DNA of 64,000 nt from contig OZ253959.1 in assembly GCA_965267425.1 (NCBI GenBank), positions 1,488,001-1,552,000 on the forward strand, in the 5' to 3' direction. The translations under genes were made by a program, and so were the position numbers. Positions 37,529-45,048 of the stretch are shown here, piece after piece (the stretch's first letter is position 1; each line of letters opens with the position of its first letter). The stretch comes from G965267425 sp965267425. GTDB lineage: Bacteria > Bacteroidota > Bacteroidia > Flavobacteriales_E > Vicingaceae. Under the pieces are notes generated by a model. That model ran no database searches. It had not been told where the DNA came from and worked only from the letters and a program-made list of their open reading frames with translations.

Positions 37529-38594
37529 ATTAGAATATATCGAAAACATCAAGAGGTCAAGGCATCGGGAATATGCCCTTTATCAAATCATGGACCATTT
37601 CCTTGGAAGGAAAAATTCGTTCAAATTGGTTGGTAAAAGAAGAAGAAAATTCTTTAACCAGCTGAAAAGTGAGATGAGTCAGGGTAGAGAAGGTATAGTT
37701 CGGGACATTGACCGAAGAAAGGATCTTTCTTATGATGAATTTAAAAATCATTATGTCAAAAAACGCATTCCCGTTGTTTTTGAAGGAGTAGCCTCAGAAT
37801 GGACCTGTTGCAAAGAATGGTCGATTGAATATTTCAGAGAATTGCATGGAAAGGATGAAATTGTTCGTGTAAATCAGAACAAAATGGAAGAAGAGTATTA
37901 CACTTCTACTTTGAGTGAAGTGTTGACTAACATACTCAATGGAACAGACGATTACTACCGATTTTATGCATTATTGGAGAGACATCCGGAACATGTGAAA
38001 GACTTTGATTTCAATTGGTTGATCAAGCATCGCATCTTTAAATCCATTTTTGAAGCATTTCAGGTTTTTATTGGAGGACCAAATTCAGAGACCGTTTTAC
38101 ACAATGCGAATCAAAGCAATTTATTCACGCAGGTGTATGGAGAGAAAAAATGGATGCTTATTCCCAATTATTACACCCCGGTAATCGATCCCAGCCCTAT
38201 TAATAGCATTTATAGAGGCGCGCCATACAAATCTGGAGATAAACCTTTTGATCCGTTTAATCCAACATTCGAACCTCCTTATGATTTATTCCGATATGTT
38301 GATATGTATACAGTGACGTTAAAGCCCGGGGATGTGCTTTGGAACCCACCTTATTTCTGGCATGCGGTTAAGAATTTGACTCCGTCTATTGGTGTAGGAT
38401 ATCGTTGGATATCACCGTTTTATTGTCTAAATACCTCAGTTTTATATTCGTTACTTGATTTATTTGCTGTAAATCCGCCAATCTGGAAGTCTTACGGGAT
38501 GTATAAAAAGGATTTAAATTTGGTTCAATTGGCCGAGACAGGTCGATTAGATGATTACCTTGCAACCAGAAATCAAGAGGTAGTAAGCACATAA
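37503..38594 (+). CDS. JmjC/Cupin_8-like protein 3 with HNA metal motif
   Basis: Third paralogue, 363 residues from ATG 37503. A second ATG at 37515 would give 359 residues and reduce the overlap with copy 2 from 26 to 14 bases; both are plausible. Metal motif VLHNANQSNLFTQ (His200, Ala202 in the longer numbering), GEKKW with the Lys, and distal His287 in PPYFWHAVKN. Marks WTCCKEW, PFDPFNPTF and NLVQLAETGRLDDYL are present. The N-terminus is longer and more charged than in copies 1 and 4. As in the other copies the acidic ligand is Ala while both His are kept, which argues that this is a selected family trait and not decay. Confidence 0.85.
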   Translation: MKKNMQASELEYIENIKRSRHREYALYQIMDHFLGRKNSFKLVGKRRRKFFNQLKSEMSQGREGIVRDIDRRKDLSYDEFKNHYVKKRIPVVFEGVASEWTCCKEWSIEYFRELHGKDEIVRVNQNKMEEEYYTSTLSEVLTNILNGTDDYYRFYALLERHPEHVKDFDFNWLIKHRIFKSIFEAFQVFIGGPNSETVLHNANQSNLFTQVYGEKKWMLIPNYYTPVIDPSPINSIYRGAPYKSGDKPFDPFNPTFEPPYDLFRYVDMYTVTLKPGDVLWNPPYFWHAVKNLTPSIGVGYRWISPFYCLNTSVLYSLLDLFAVNPPIWKSYGMYKKDLNLVQLAETGRLDDYLATRNQEVVST

Positions 38595-38599
38595 ATTCC

Positions 38600-39637
38600 A
38601 TGAACACCATTTCCAAAAGTCTTCATTTCAAATATGGAATGTTTCAGTTATTTGATCATTTTTTTGGAACGAAAATGGTCAATTCTCTTGCGGGAGGTGC
38701 TCGGAACAAAATGCACCGAAAAATTGCCCAGCATTTGAAATCACAGGGAGATGGAGCGCTGCTTCCGATTGAAAGAAGAAAAGACTTACCACTTGATCAA
38801 TTCATCCATGAATATGTGAAAAAGGGCAAACCAGTTGTTCTTGAAGGTGCTGCGTTAGATTGGGATTGTTGTAAAAAATGGAACCTGGATTATTTTAAAG
38901 ATCTGCATGGAGATGATGAAATTGTTTTGATAGATCAAGGCTTGATTGAAAATCCATATGAAGAACTCACGTTGCGCGATATCATTGACAATATTCAAAA
39001 AGGAGGAGATAAATATTATCGATTTTATCCTCTGCTTGTCAGACACCCGGAACACATAGCGGACTTTGATTACCAATGGTTAAAGGCAAGACGACATAAA
39101 TCCATTATTGGAGAAGCCTTTCAGGTATTTATGGGAGGAAAGGGGACAGAAACGCCTATTCACAATGCCAATGCGGCCAATTTATTTGTTCAGGCCTATG
39201 GTGAAAAAAGATGGGTGCTGTATCACCACAGTATGACTCCGGTGGTTGATCCTGATCCCGTCAGGAATATGTATCGAAATGCACCTTACAAATTTGGAGA
39301 GCCTTTTAATCCTTTCAAACCGGCATTTAATTTATACAGAGCATACAAATACATTCATGGATACGAAGTACACCTCAAACCGGGAGACGTGCTATGGAAT
39401 CCTCCCTATAGCTGGCACACCGTACAAAACCTAACCGATACCATTGGGGTGGGATATCGATGGATTGCTCCGGCCTATACCTTCAGATTGGCTCCATTGT
39501 ATTTCTTTCTTGACTTGTTTGCGAAAAACCCTCCGTTTTTGAAATCATTGAAATTATTTAAAAAGGATTTCAACCTGGTTCAGTTAGCCGAAACCGGAAG
39601 ATTAGATGAATACCTGGAAAAACAAAAAGTTCAATGA
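38600..39637 (+). CDS. JmjC/Cupin_8-like protein 4 with HNA metal motif
   Basis: Fourth paralogue, 345 residues, 5 bases after copy 3. Metal motif TPIHNANAANLFVQ with His188 and Ala190, GEKRW with the Lys, and distal His273 in PPYSWHTVQN. WDCCKKW, PFNPFKPAF and NLVQLAETGRLDEYL complete the shared pattern. It is close to copy 1 around the metal site (TPIHNA) and around KDLHGDDEI, suggesting duplication order 1/4 versus 2/3, though a tree is needed. Its stop overlaps the ATG of the small lipoprotein gene (ATGA). Four tandem copies with intact folds suggest four different substrates or sites on one product. Confidence 0.85.
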   Translation: MNTISKSLHFKYGMFQLFDHFFGTKMVNSLAGGARNKMHRKIAQHLKSQGDGALLPIERRKDLPLDQFIHEYVKKGKPVVLEGAALDWDCCKKWNLDYFKDLHGDDEIVLIDQGLIENPYEELTLRDIIDNIQKGGDKYYRFYPLLVRHPEHIADFDYQWLKARRHKSIIGEAFQVFMGGKGTETPIHNANAANLFVQAYGEKRWVLYHHSMTPVVDPDPVRNMYRNAPYKFGEPFNPFKPAFNLYRAYKYIHGYEVHLKPGDVLWNPPYSWHTVQNLTDTIGVGYRWIAPAYTFRLAPLYFFLDLFAKNPPFLKSLKLFKKDFNLVQLAETGRLDEYLEKQKVQ

Positions 39638-40131
39638 GAATTGCGAGCTATATGTTGCTCATTGTTCTTTGTGCATGTAGCTCAAGGCAGGACCTTGATT
39701 GTGCGACACCCGGTGCTAACCTTATTGAAAATTGCCTATGTCAAGAGCTCAATGGAGATAAGATTGAGCATATTGAAACATCTTCCCATTCCATCCAGTT
39801 GTGGTTGAATAATGATTTGATGCCTTCAAGCACATATTGTGGGGCTGAGAACAGCGAGACATGGTCCAATGTGAAAATCCAAAAAGTGATGATTGCCTTA
39901 CCGGTCATGATATTTGGTATGGAAAAAGATATTGATACGGTCCGTATAGAATTTATTGATGAGGATAAGACGTTCAAAGGACAATTTCCCAGAAAGCATC
40001 TTGCAGATGATTTAGGCATCGAATTCACCAATGTATTGGATGGTTGGAGAAAAGCACGTTTTCAAGCAGAGGTCTTACAGAACAAGCAAATCAGGGAACG
40101 TTTGTTCAATCATTTTGTGCAGATTGATTGA
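39634..40131 (+). CDS. Putative lipoprotein of unknown function, coupled to the cupin array
   Basis: Protein of 165 residues with a short hydrophobic N-terminus (MRIASYMLLIVLCAC). Cys15 after L-C-A could be a lipobox cysteine, followed by SSRQDLDC. Three further Cys lie near 23-36 and one in STYCGAENS. The C-terminal half is acidic/basic and probably helical. I recognise no family. It starts inside the stop codon of cupin gene 4 (ATGA), so it belongs to the same transcript. Its 3' end overlaps the convergent sulfotransferase gene by 26 bases. It could be an envelope partner of the cluster's product. The coding call is good, the function unknown. Confidence 0.7.
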   Translation: MRIASYMLLIVLCACSSRQDLDCATPGANLIENCLCQELNGDKIEHIETSSHSIQLWLNNDLMPSSTYCGAENSETWSNVKIQKVMIALPVMIFGMEKDIDTVRIEFIDEDKTFKGQFPRKHLADDLGIEFTNVLDGWRKARFQAEVLQNKQIRERLFNHFVQID

Positions 40132-41161
40132 GCTTTTCCTCTTTTCTGGTTCGTTTCCAAAATGCAAAAAAGCGCATAAAAATCTTTTGATAGATAAACC
40201 GCTTTAACTGATAAGGCAAAGAATCGAGGAAACTTAAAAAAGGAAAATAAAGAAAGCCGAAAACCAATCCTGGGAAAGCCAGGACCTTGCCCATAAAACT
40301 TAAATTATTCAAGGTTTTCTTGTACCCAAATGGCTTTCCTACATCATGGCATAACCATTCAGCAATTTTCACATCTAATGCAGATAAATGCTCTTTCCAT
40401 TCTTCGTCAGGAGTAGTGCTTAAATCTTTGGATTGAGAAGTGTGATGTTGCTTGTGCATTGGTTGAGCATGCAAGGTTTTTTTGCGATTTTCAATCATTT
40501 GATCATCGTACGATATATCAAGGAATTCGCAAATTTTCTTCAAAGTATTTTCAGTGTCAAATCTTAATTCTTCGTAGGTACAGAACAAAGTGATCTCTGG
40601 AAAGAATTTAGCAAATGCATCCAGTTCTTTTGTAACGAACTTCCAACGATAGGCAAGAGCTGCTACATTTTGGGTTTCCAGCTTCATTTTTCTCATTGAA
40701 TGAATTTGCGCATGATAATCTCTAGTTATGCAAATGAATCGCACTGGATAAAATGCTCGGGAAAGCCATAGATTGTAGGTGCTGTATACTGGATTTTTGT
40801 CGCCAATGATATGCACATCTGATTTCCCATGTTGAGCAGCATAATTGGCAATTACTTCCTTGCATAAATTCGCGAACGTTTTCTCTTCAACGGAATGCAA
40901 TGCTTGAAGTAGTTTTTCTTTATCCATTTTCCATCGACCGAAGTAAGGCTCCTCGAACAATACATCGGCAAATTTGCTGATGGTAGAGTCCGTCCAATTT
41001 TGGGTGTCAATGAATTCATCTGATAAATATTTGATAAAAGGAGATTCCGGTGGAACACAGATATTTTTATGGCCGTTCAATAGCGATTGAAGGTAGGTCG
41101 TTCCTGAGCGTTCCCGGCCAAGAATGAAGAAAAAATTTTGCGACCCGGATGCAGACATCAT
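40106..41161 (-). CDS. PAPS-dependent sulfotransferase family protein (first copy)
   Basis: Sulfotransferase-fold protein of 351 residues from ATG 41161 (a TTG four codons upstream and an ATG one codon downstream are alternatives). The 5'-phosphosulfate loop is FILGRERSGTTYLQSLL, a P-loop-like motif binding PAPS. The 3'-phosphate-binding region is likely VRFICITRDYHAQIHSM, with Arg and Ser in the expected RxxxxxxxS arrangement. The C-terminus has a hydrophobic stretch (VLAFPGLVFGFLYFPFLSF) that may lie at the membrane. The acceptor cannot be told: a glycan, lipid or protein tyrosine. It faces the cupin operon head-on and is divergent from the AspH-like gene 48 bases away. Confidence 0.85.
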   Translation of the reverse strand: MMSASGSQNFFFILGRERSGTTYLQSLLNGHKNICVPPESPFIKYLSDEFIDTQNWTDSTISKFADVLFEEPYFGRWKMDKEKLLQALHSVEEKTFANLCKEVIANYAAQHGKSDVHIIGDKNPVYSTYNLWLSRAFYPVRFICITRDYHAQIHSMRKMKLETQNVAALAYRWKFVTKELDAFAKFFPEITLFCTYEELRFDTENTLKKICEFLDISYDDQMIENRKKTLHAQPMHKQHHTSQSKDLSTTPDEEWKEHLSALDVKIAEWLCHDVGKPFGYKKTLNNLSFMGKVLAFPGLVFGFLYFPFLSFLDSLPYQLKRFIYQKIFMRFFAFWKRTRKEEKLNQSAQND

Positions 41162-41208
41162 TCTTTTTTTCAAAAAATAAAGATAACATTGTTGTCGCTT
41201 AATTAATT

Positions 41209-41955
41209 ATGTTTCCGTTGAAACTTTGGTATTCATACACAGGCAACCGATATACTGAGAAAAAAGGGTTTTACGACACTTCACAGCTGGAATGGACCAA
41301 ATTGATCGAAGACAATTATTTGCTGATACGCGATGAAATCTATGCCTTCCTTGAACTAAACAAACATCGATTAATTCCTTACCTCAACAAAGATTTGTTG
41401 TCGGGACCAGATAAATGGAAAGCACTGTCATTTATTTTCTGGGATATGTATATAGATGTCAATGCAGAAGTGATCCCTAAAACCCTGGAAGTACTCAAAG
41501 GTGTGCCGGGGCTCACCGGATTGTCGCTTAGTTTGTTGGAACCCGGAGCTGAAATCAAAAGACATAGAGGAGATACCAATGCTACGGTGAGGTGCCATCT
41601 GCCATTGGAAGTTCCTGGAGAACTACCTCAATGTGGATTCAAAGTGGGTGATGATGAAATTTCGTGGAAGGAGGGGAGGTTAATTGTGTTTAATGATGCC
41701 GCTATTCACGAAGCATGGAATCTTACAGAAAAACAACGTCTTGTGCTGATCATTGATGTATTCCGACCTGAATTTTTGGATAATCGAAAATCGGTTTGCA
41801 GTCACGTGTTGACGGATATATTTTGGCAATGGTTTTCAGGCCGAAAGCCAATGATGGCAAAGATTCCGAGATTAATAAGAAATCTATTGGTTTATCCTTT
41901 AATTCGTATGATCTACCAGCCGGAATACTTATTTCGAAAGATGTATACTTCCTAG
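41209..41955 (+). CDS. Aspartyl/asparaginyl beta-hydroxylase-like Fe/2OG oxygenase
   Basis: Protein of 248 residues with the AspH domain. Metal ligands are His119 in KRHRGDTN and His167 in NDAAIHEAWN. The conserved VRCHLPL and a C-terminal Arg (QRLVLIIDVFRPEF) provide 2OG contacts. As in authentic AspH, the position two after the first His is Gly121, so no acidic ligand is present; this is normal for that family. It has no signal peptide or membrane anchor. Bacterial homologues hydroxylate lipid acyl chains (LpxO) or peptides. In this cluster, with ACP/KAS genes, an acyl chain is a reasonable substrate (inference). It is flanked by two sulfotransferase genes on the other strand and overlaps the end of the second by 4 bases. 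Confidence 0.88.
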   Translation: MFPLKLWYSYTGNRYTEKKGFYDTSQLEWTKLIEDNYLLIRDEIYAFLELNKHRLIPYLNKDLLSGPDKWKALSFIFWDMYIDVNAEVIPKTLEVLKGVPGLTGLSLSLLEPGAEIKRHRGDTNATVRCHLPLEVPGELPQCGFKVGDDEISWKEGRLIVFNDAAIHEAWNLTEKQRLVLIIDVFRPEFLDNRKSVCSHVLTDIFWQWFSGRKPMMAKIPRLIRNLLVYPLIRMIYQPEYLFRKMYTS

Positions 41956-43001
41956 TTTTTTAAGGCCTTTTCTTTCTCTTTGATAAATTCGTTAACCGGA
42001 CTTTTAAAGATGTTAGCCAATATCTTCATTAAGCGAATTCTATTTGGAATGGAGATGCTGTATAGAAACCTCATTAACTTAATTTGCACATTAGCTCGAA
42101 AACGAGATAGATTATAGGTTTTAGGAATAATTTGAGAATCCGGATTATAACCTAAGTCAGAAGCTACGGGGTAGCATATTTGATCCAATTCTTTTATTTC
42201 TTCGGTTGTCAATTTAGATTTCCATTTTTGAACGGCACTTTCGTTTACTGGTCTGAACAAAGTTGGATGAACCATATTGATAATGGGTTCCAATCCTTTG
42301 TGCCGTTCTTTTCCCTTTACATGAAATTCCAACATGTTCGCATGATAATCAATGCCCAAGAAGGAAGTTATGTTTTGCAGAACTGTTTCGGGTTCTTTTG
42401 CCAATTGTTCATAATGAACGCGTAAATATCGTTCTGGATATTTTTTTCCCAAGCGTTCTGCAGCGCTTGTAAAAAGATTCCATAGATACCCTTGGACCTT
42501 TAGGTTGTTCTCACCAAACGTTTGTCTATGTGAGAGCGCATTGTCCCGATAGTCCCTTACCAAGTGTATGAATTTAGCTCTTGGAAACAATTTGACAATT
42601 TTATTGAGAAATAACGTATGAATTGGGTTCTTATCTCCAATTAATCGAATACCGTCTTGCAGATAGGCGTCATTGTAACTCAAGGCAATGCATTTACAGA
42701 TGTCGCCATATATGGCTTCCGGACCTAAATTCACCAAATTTTTTCGCAACTCCGGGACATTCAAATTCCAAAAGTTAATTTTTACTTCGGTGAAAAGATC
42801 ATCTAAAAATTCATCAACCGTGGATTCAGTTAACCCTTGAATGGAATGATACTTTTCAAAAAGATGAATGACATACCTTGATTCTATCGGTATTACCACC
42901 TGTGGATGGGTATCCAATAAGGACTGAAGAAGAGTAGTGCCGCTGCGTCCACGGCCAATAATAAAAAAGTGTTGTAATTTTTCGATTGTGCCCACCGTCA
43001 T
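41952..43001 (-). CDS. PAPS-dependent sulfotransferase family protein (second copy)
   Basis: Paralogue of the protein at 40106, 349 residues from ATG 43001 (a GTG six codons upstream is also possible). 5'-phosphosulfate loop FIIGRGRSGTTLLQSLL; 3'-phosphate region AKFIHLVRDYRDNALSH, with the LVRDYRD pattern typical of bacterial Sulfotransfer_3 proteins. The C-terminal LMRFLYSISIPNRIRLMKIL resembles the membrane-prone tail of copy 1. Two diverged copies suggest two sulfation sites or two acceptors. It is divergent from the GT-C-like gene, with 100 bases between. Confidence 0.86.
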   Translation of the reverse strand: MTVGTIEKLQHFFIIGRGRSGTTLLQSLLDTHPQVVIPIESRYVIHLFEKYHSIQGLTESTVDEFLDDLFTEVKINFWNLNVPELRKNLVNLGPEAIYGDICKCIALSYNDAYLQDGIRLIGDKNPIHTLFLNKIVKLFPRAKFIHLVRDYRDNALSHRQTFGENNLKVQGYLWNLFTSAAERLGKKYPERYLRVHYEQLAKEPETVLQNITSFLGIDYHANMLEFHVKGKERHKGLEPIINMVHPTLFRPVNESAVQKWKSKLTTEEIKELDQICYPVASDLGYNPDSQIIPKTYNLSRFRANVQIKLMRFLYSISIPNRIRLMKILANIFKSPVNEFIKEKEKALKN

Positions 43002-43101
43002 CGCCGCAATGTTAATCACGTTTTTCGGAAAATCAAAAAACTGTTCTCATTTTAAGATGATTATTTTAAAGGAATTCTATTTTTGAGGAGAACTTGATAA
43101 T

Positions 43102-45009
43102 TTGACCACAACCAACCAACATAATCAGGGAATCAAAAAGCCACTTTATTGGATTTTTGCCCTTTGTTTTATCCTTTATGGAAACTCCATTCAAAACGAA
43201 TATGCATTGGATGATGCATTTGTGACGGTAGCGAAAGAATCTCACCCGACGTATCAATTGGTCTCCAGAGGAATTGCAGCCATTCCTACCATTTTTAAAA
43301 CACATTATGCCAAGGATCCGAATCAATCCTACGATTACAGACCTTTGGTGACTTCTTCGTTTGCCATTGAATACCAAATCTTTGGAAGGAATCCCCACGT
43401 CAGTCATTTTATCAATGTGCTTTTGTATGCACTGTGCTGCTGGCTTTTGTTTAAAGTGCTGTCAGGTACGTCTCTCTGGGGCATTCGATTTGCTGAGATA
43501 ACTGTCTTGCTTTTCATTTTATTTCCAGTGCATTCCGAAGTGGTGAATAACCTGAAATCTCGTGATGAGCTAATGACGTTTGTTTTTGGAATCAGCAGTT
43601 TATTGAGCTTTACCAACTATTTCAAATCAACCAATAAGAAATACCTCTTATATGGCTTCCTGTGGTTTTTGGCTGCTATGCTGACCAAAAGAACAAGCAT
43701 CATTTATGTTCTGCTTATTCCCATATGCCTGCACTTTTTACAAGGTATTTCCTGGAAGAGGTTTTTACCGATTGTGGGTATATGTATTCTGGCTGCTGCA
43801 AGTTTTGTGGCCATAAAACAATCTTTGGTATCTGCGGATGATATACGTAAGATTCAAGCATTTGAAAATCCACTGGTAGAGCAGGATGGAGGTTTGTTTT
43901 CTCGAATACCCTTTGCAGCTGTGGTTTTTTGGAAGTACGTCCAATTATTGATTGCCCCTCTACATCTGTCTTATTATTATGGATACAATGAAATTCCTTT
44001 GGTAGGTTGGGGAGACGTAGTTGCCTGGATTGCATTATTGTCCATTGCTGGTCTACTAGTTTTGGCTTGGTTAAAACACAGAAAAGACAAGATTCTTTGG
44101 TTTGCCATTATGTTCTTTTTTGTGGCCATGGCAGGTTATTCGAACATAGTAATGCCCGTAGTGGGAATATTGGCTGAAAGATTTGTCTTTGTAGGCTCCA
44201 TTGGGGGTGCTGTCATTTTGTCATGGGTATTTTTTAAATTGAGCAAAACATCTGTAAATCAGTTTTTTGAATATAAATACCTAAATAAAAACATAAGATA
44301 TATTTTACTGGCAGTCATAGTGGCGTATTCGACAAGAATTTGGCTTAGAAATCCCGATTGGAAGAGTGAAAAAACACTTTTTTCCAATGATTTAAAGCAC
44401 CTCAAGAAATCAGTTAAAGCAAATGTGTTGTACGCTGATGTTTTGCGCGCGGAATTGTTCAGGCAAAATAATGGAGTTGGAGACGAACGCATTGATGATG
44501 CCATACGTCATTACCAAAAAGCATTGGAGCTTTACCCTAACCACATTTCAGCAATCAATAGTATAGCGTTTATGGATTTTGCTTTCCGTGGTAATAAAAA
44601 GGCCCCCATTGAAATGCTTCACAAGGCTTTAGTCATTGATAGCAATCATGCAAAGACGCATTTCAATCTAGGTGTGTTGTATCAAGCGGACAATCAATTC
44701 CATGAAGCCATTCATCACTATCGTTGGGAATTGTCCATTGATAGCAACAATCCAGATTCCTTTGGACGATTGCAGAAGTGCTTAATGAATGTAAATGATA
44801 CATCAGAGGCGTTGTCCGTCAATTTGAGCGCCATGAAACAGTTTCCATCCATTCCGGATTTTCCCATCAACGTGGCAAACATATGGGGGTACAGAGGAGA
44901 TACCCTTAAGGCCATTGATTATTTTGAGATGGCTATACAAATCAACCCTTCCAACACCAAGCTGAATCAGCATCTACAACGTTTGAAGTCTGAGCAGGGT
45001 ATTCAATAG
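43102..45009 (+). CDS. TMTC-like GT-C membrane glycosyltransferase with C-terminal TPRs
   Basis: Inner-membrane protein of 635 residues. About ten hydrophobic helices occupy 10-430, followed by TPRs (about 450-630) such as AIRHYQKALELYPNHISAIN and THFNLGVLYQADNQFHEAIH. The first loop after helix 1 has NEYALDDAFV, where an Asp pair is characteristic of GT-C enzymes. YDYRPLVTSSFAIEYQIFG resembles the YRPL motif of TMTC proteins, which transfer sugars from polyprenyl/dolichyl-phosphate donors to proteins. The GT2 at 33741 is of the type that makes such donors, so the two may form a pair (inference). TTG start; a TATTTTTG -7-like element lies at 43078-43085 without a clear -33 box. Alternatively it is a TPR membrane protein of no enzymatic role. 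Confidence 0.78.
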   Translation: MTTTNQHNQGIKKPLYWIFALCFILYGNSIQNEYALDDAFVTVAKESHPTYQLVSRGIAAIPTIFKTHYAKDPNQSYDYRPLVTSSFAIEYQIFGRNPHVSHFINVLLYALCCWLLFKVLSGTSLWGIRFAEITVLLFILFPVHSEVVNNLKSRDELMTFVFGISSLLSFTNYFKSTNKKYLLYGFLWFLAAMLTKRTSIIYVLLIPICLHFLQGISWKRFLPIVGICILAAASFVAIKQSLVSADDIRKIQAFENPLVEQDGGLFSRIPFAAVVFWKYVQLLIAPLHLSYYYGYNEIPLVGWGDVVAWIALLSIAGLLVLAWLKHRKDKILWFAIMFFFVAMAGYSNIVMPVVGILAERFVFVGSIGGAVILSWVFFKLSKTSVNQFFEYKYLNKNIRYILLAVIVAYSTRIWLRNPDWKSEKTLFSNDLKHLKKSVKANVLYADVLRAELFRQNNGVGDERIDDAIRHYQKALELYPNHISAINSIAFMDFAFRGNKKAPIEMLHKALVIDSNHAKTHFNLGVLYQADNQFHEAIHHYRWELSIDSNNPDSFGRLQKCLMNVNDTSEALSVNLSAMKQFPSIPDFPINVANIWGYRGDTLKAIDYFEMAIQINPSNTKLNQHLQRLKSEQGIQ

Positions 45010-45048
45010 TCTTTCTTATTACACATTTGTCCAGACTTCGTAATTTTG

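Noticed and set aside
43078..43085. TATTTTTG as a promoter for the GT-C-like gene
   Set aside because: No TTTG or TTG at 17-23 bases upstream, so it is noted in the gene entry but not listed as a promoter.
30552..45009. Whole cluster as a mobile island
   Set aside because: No integrase, transposase, tRNA boundary, direct repeats or obvious base-composition shift could be seen by eye.
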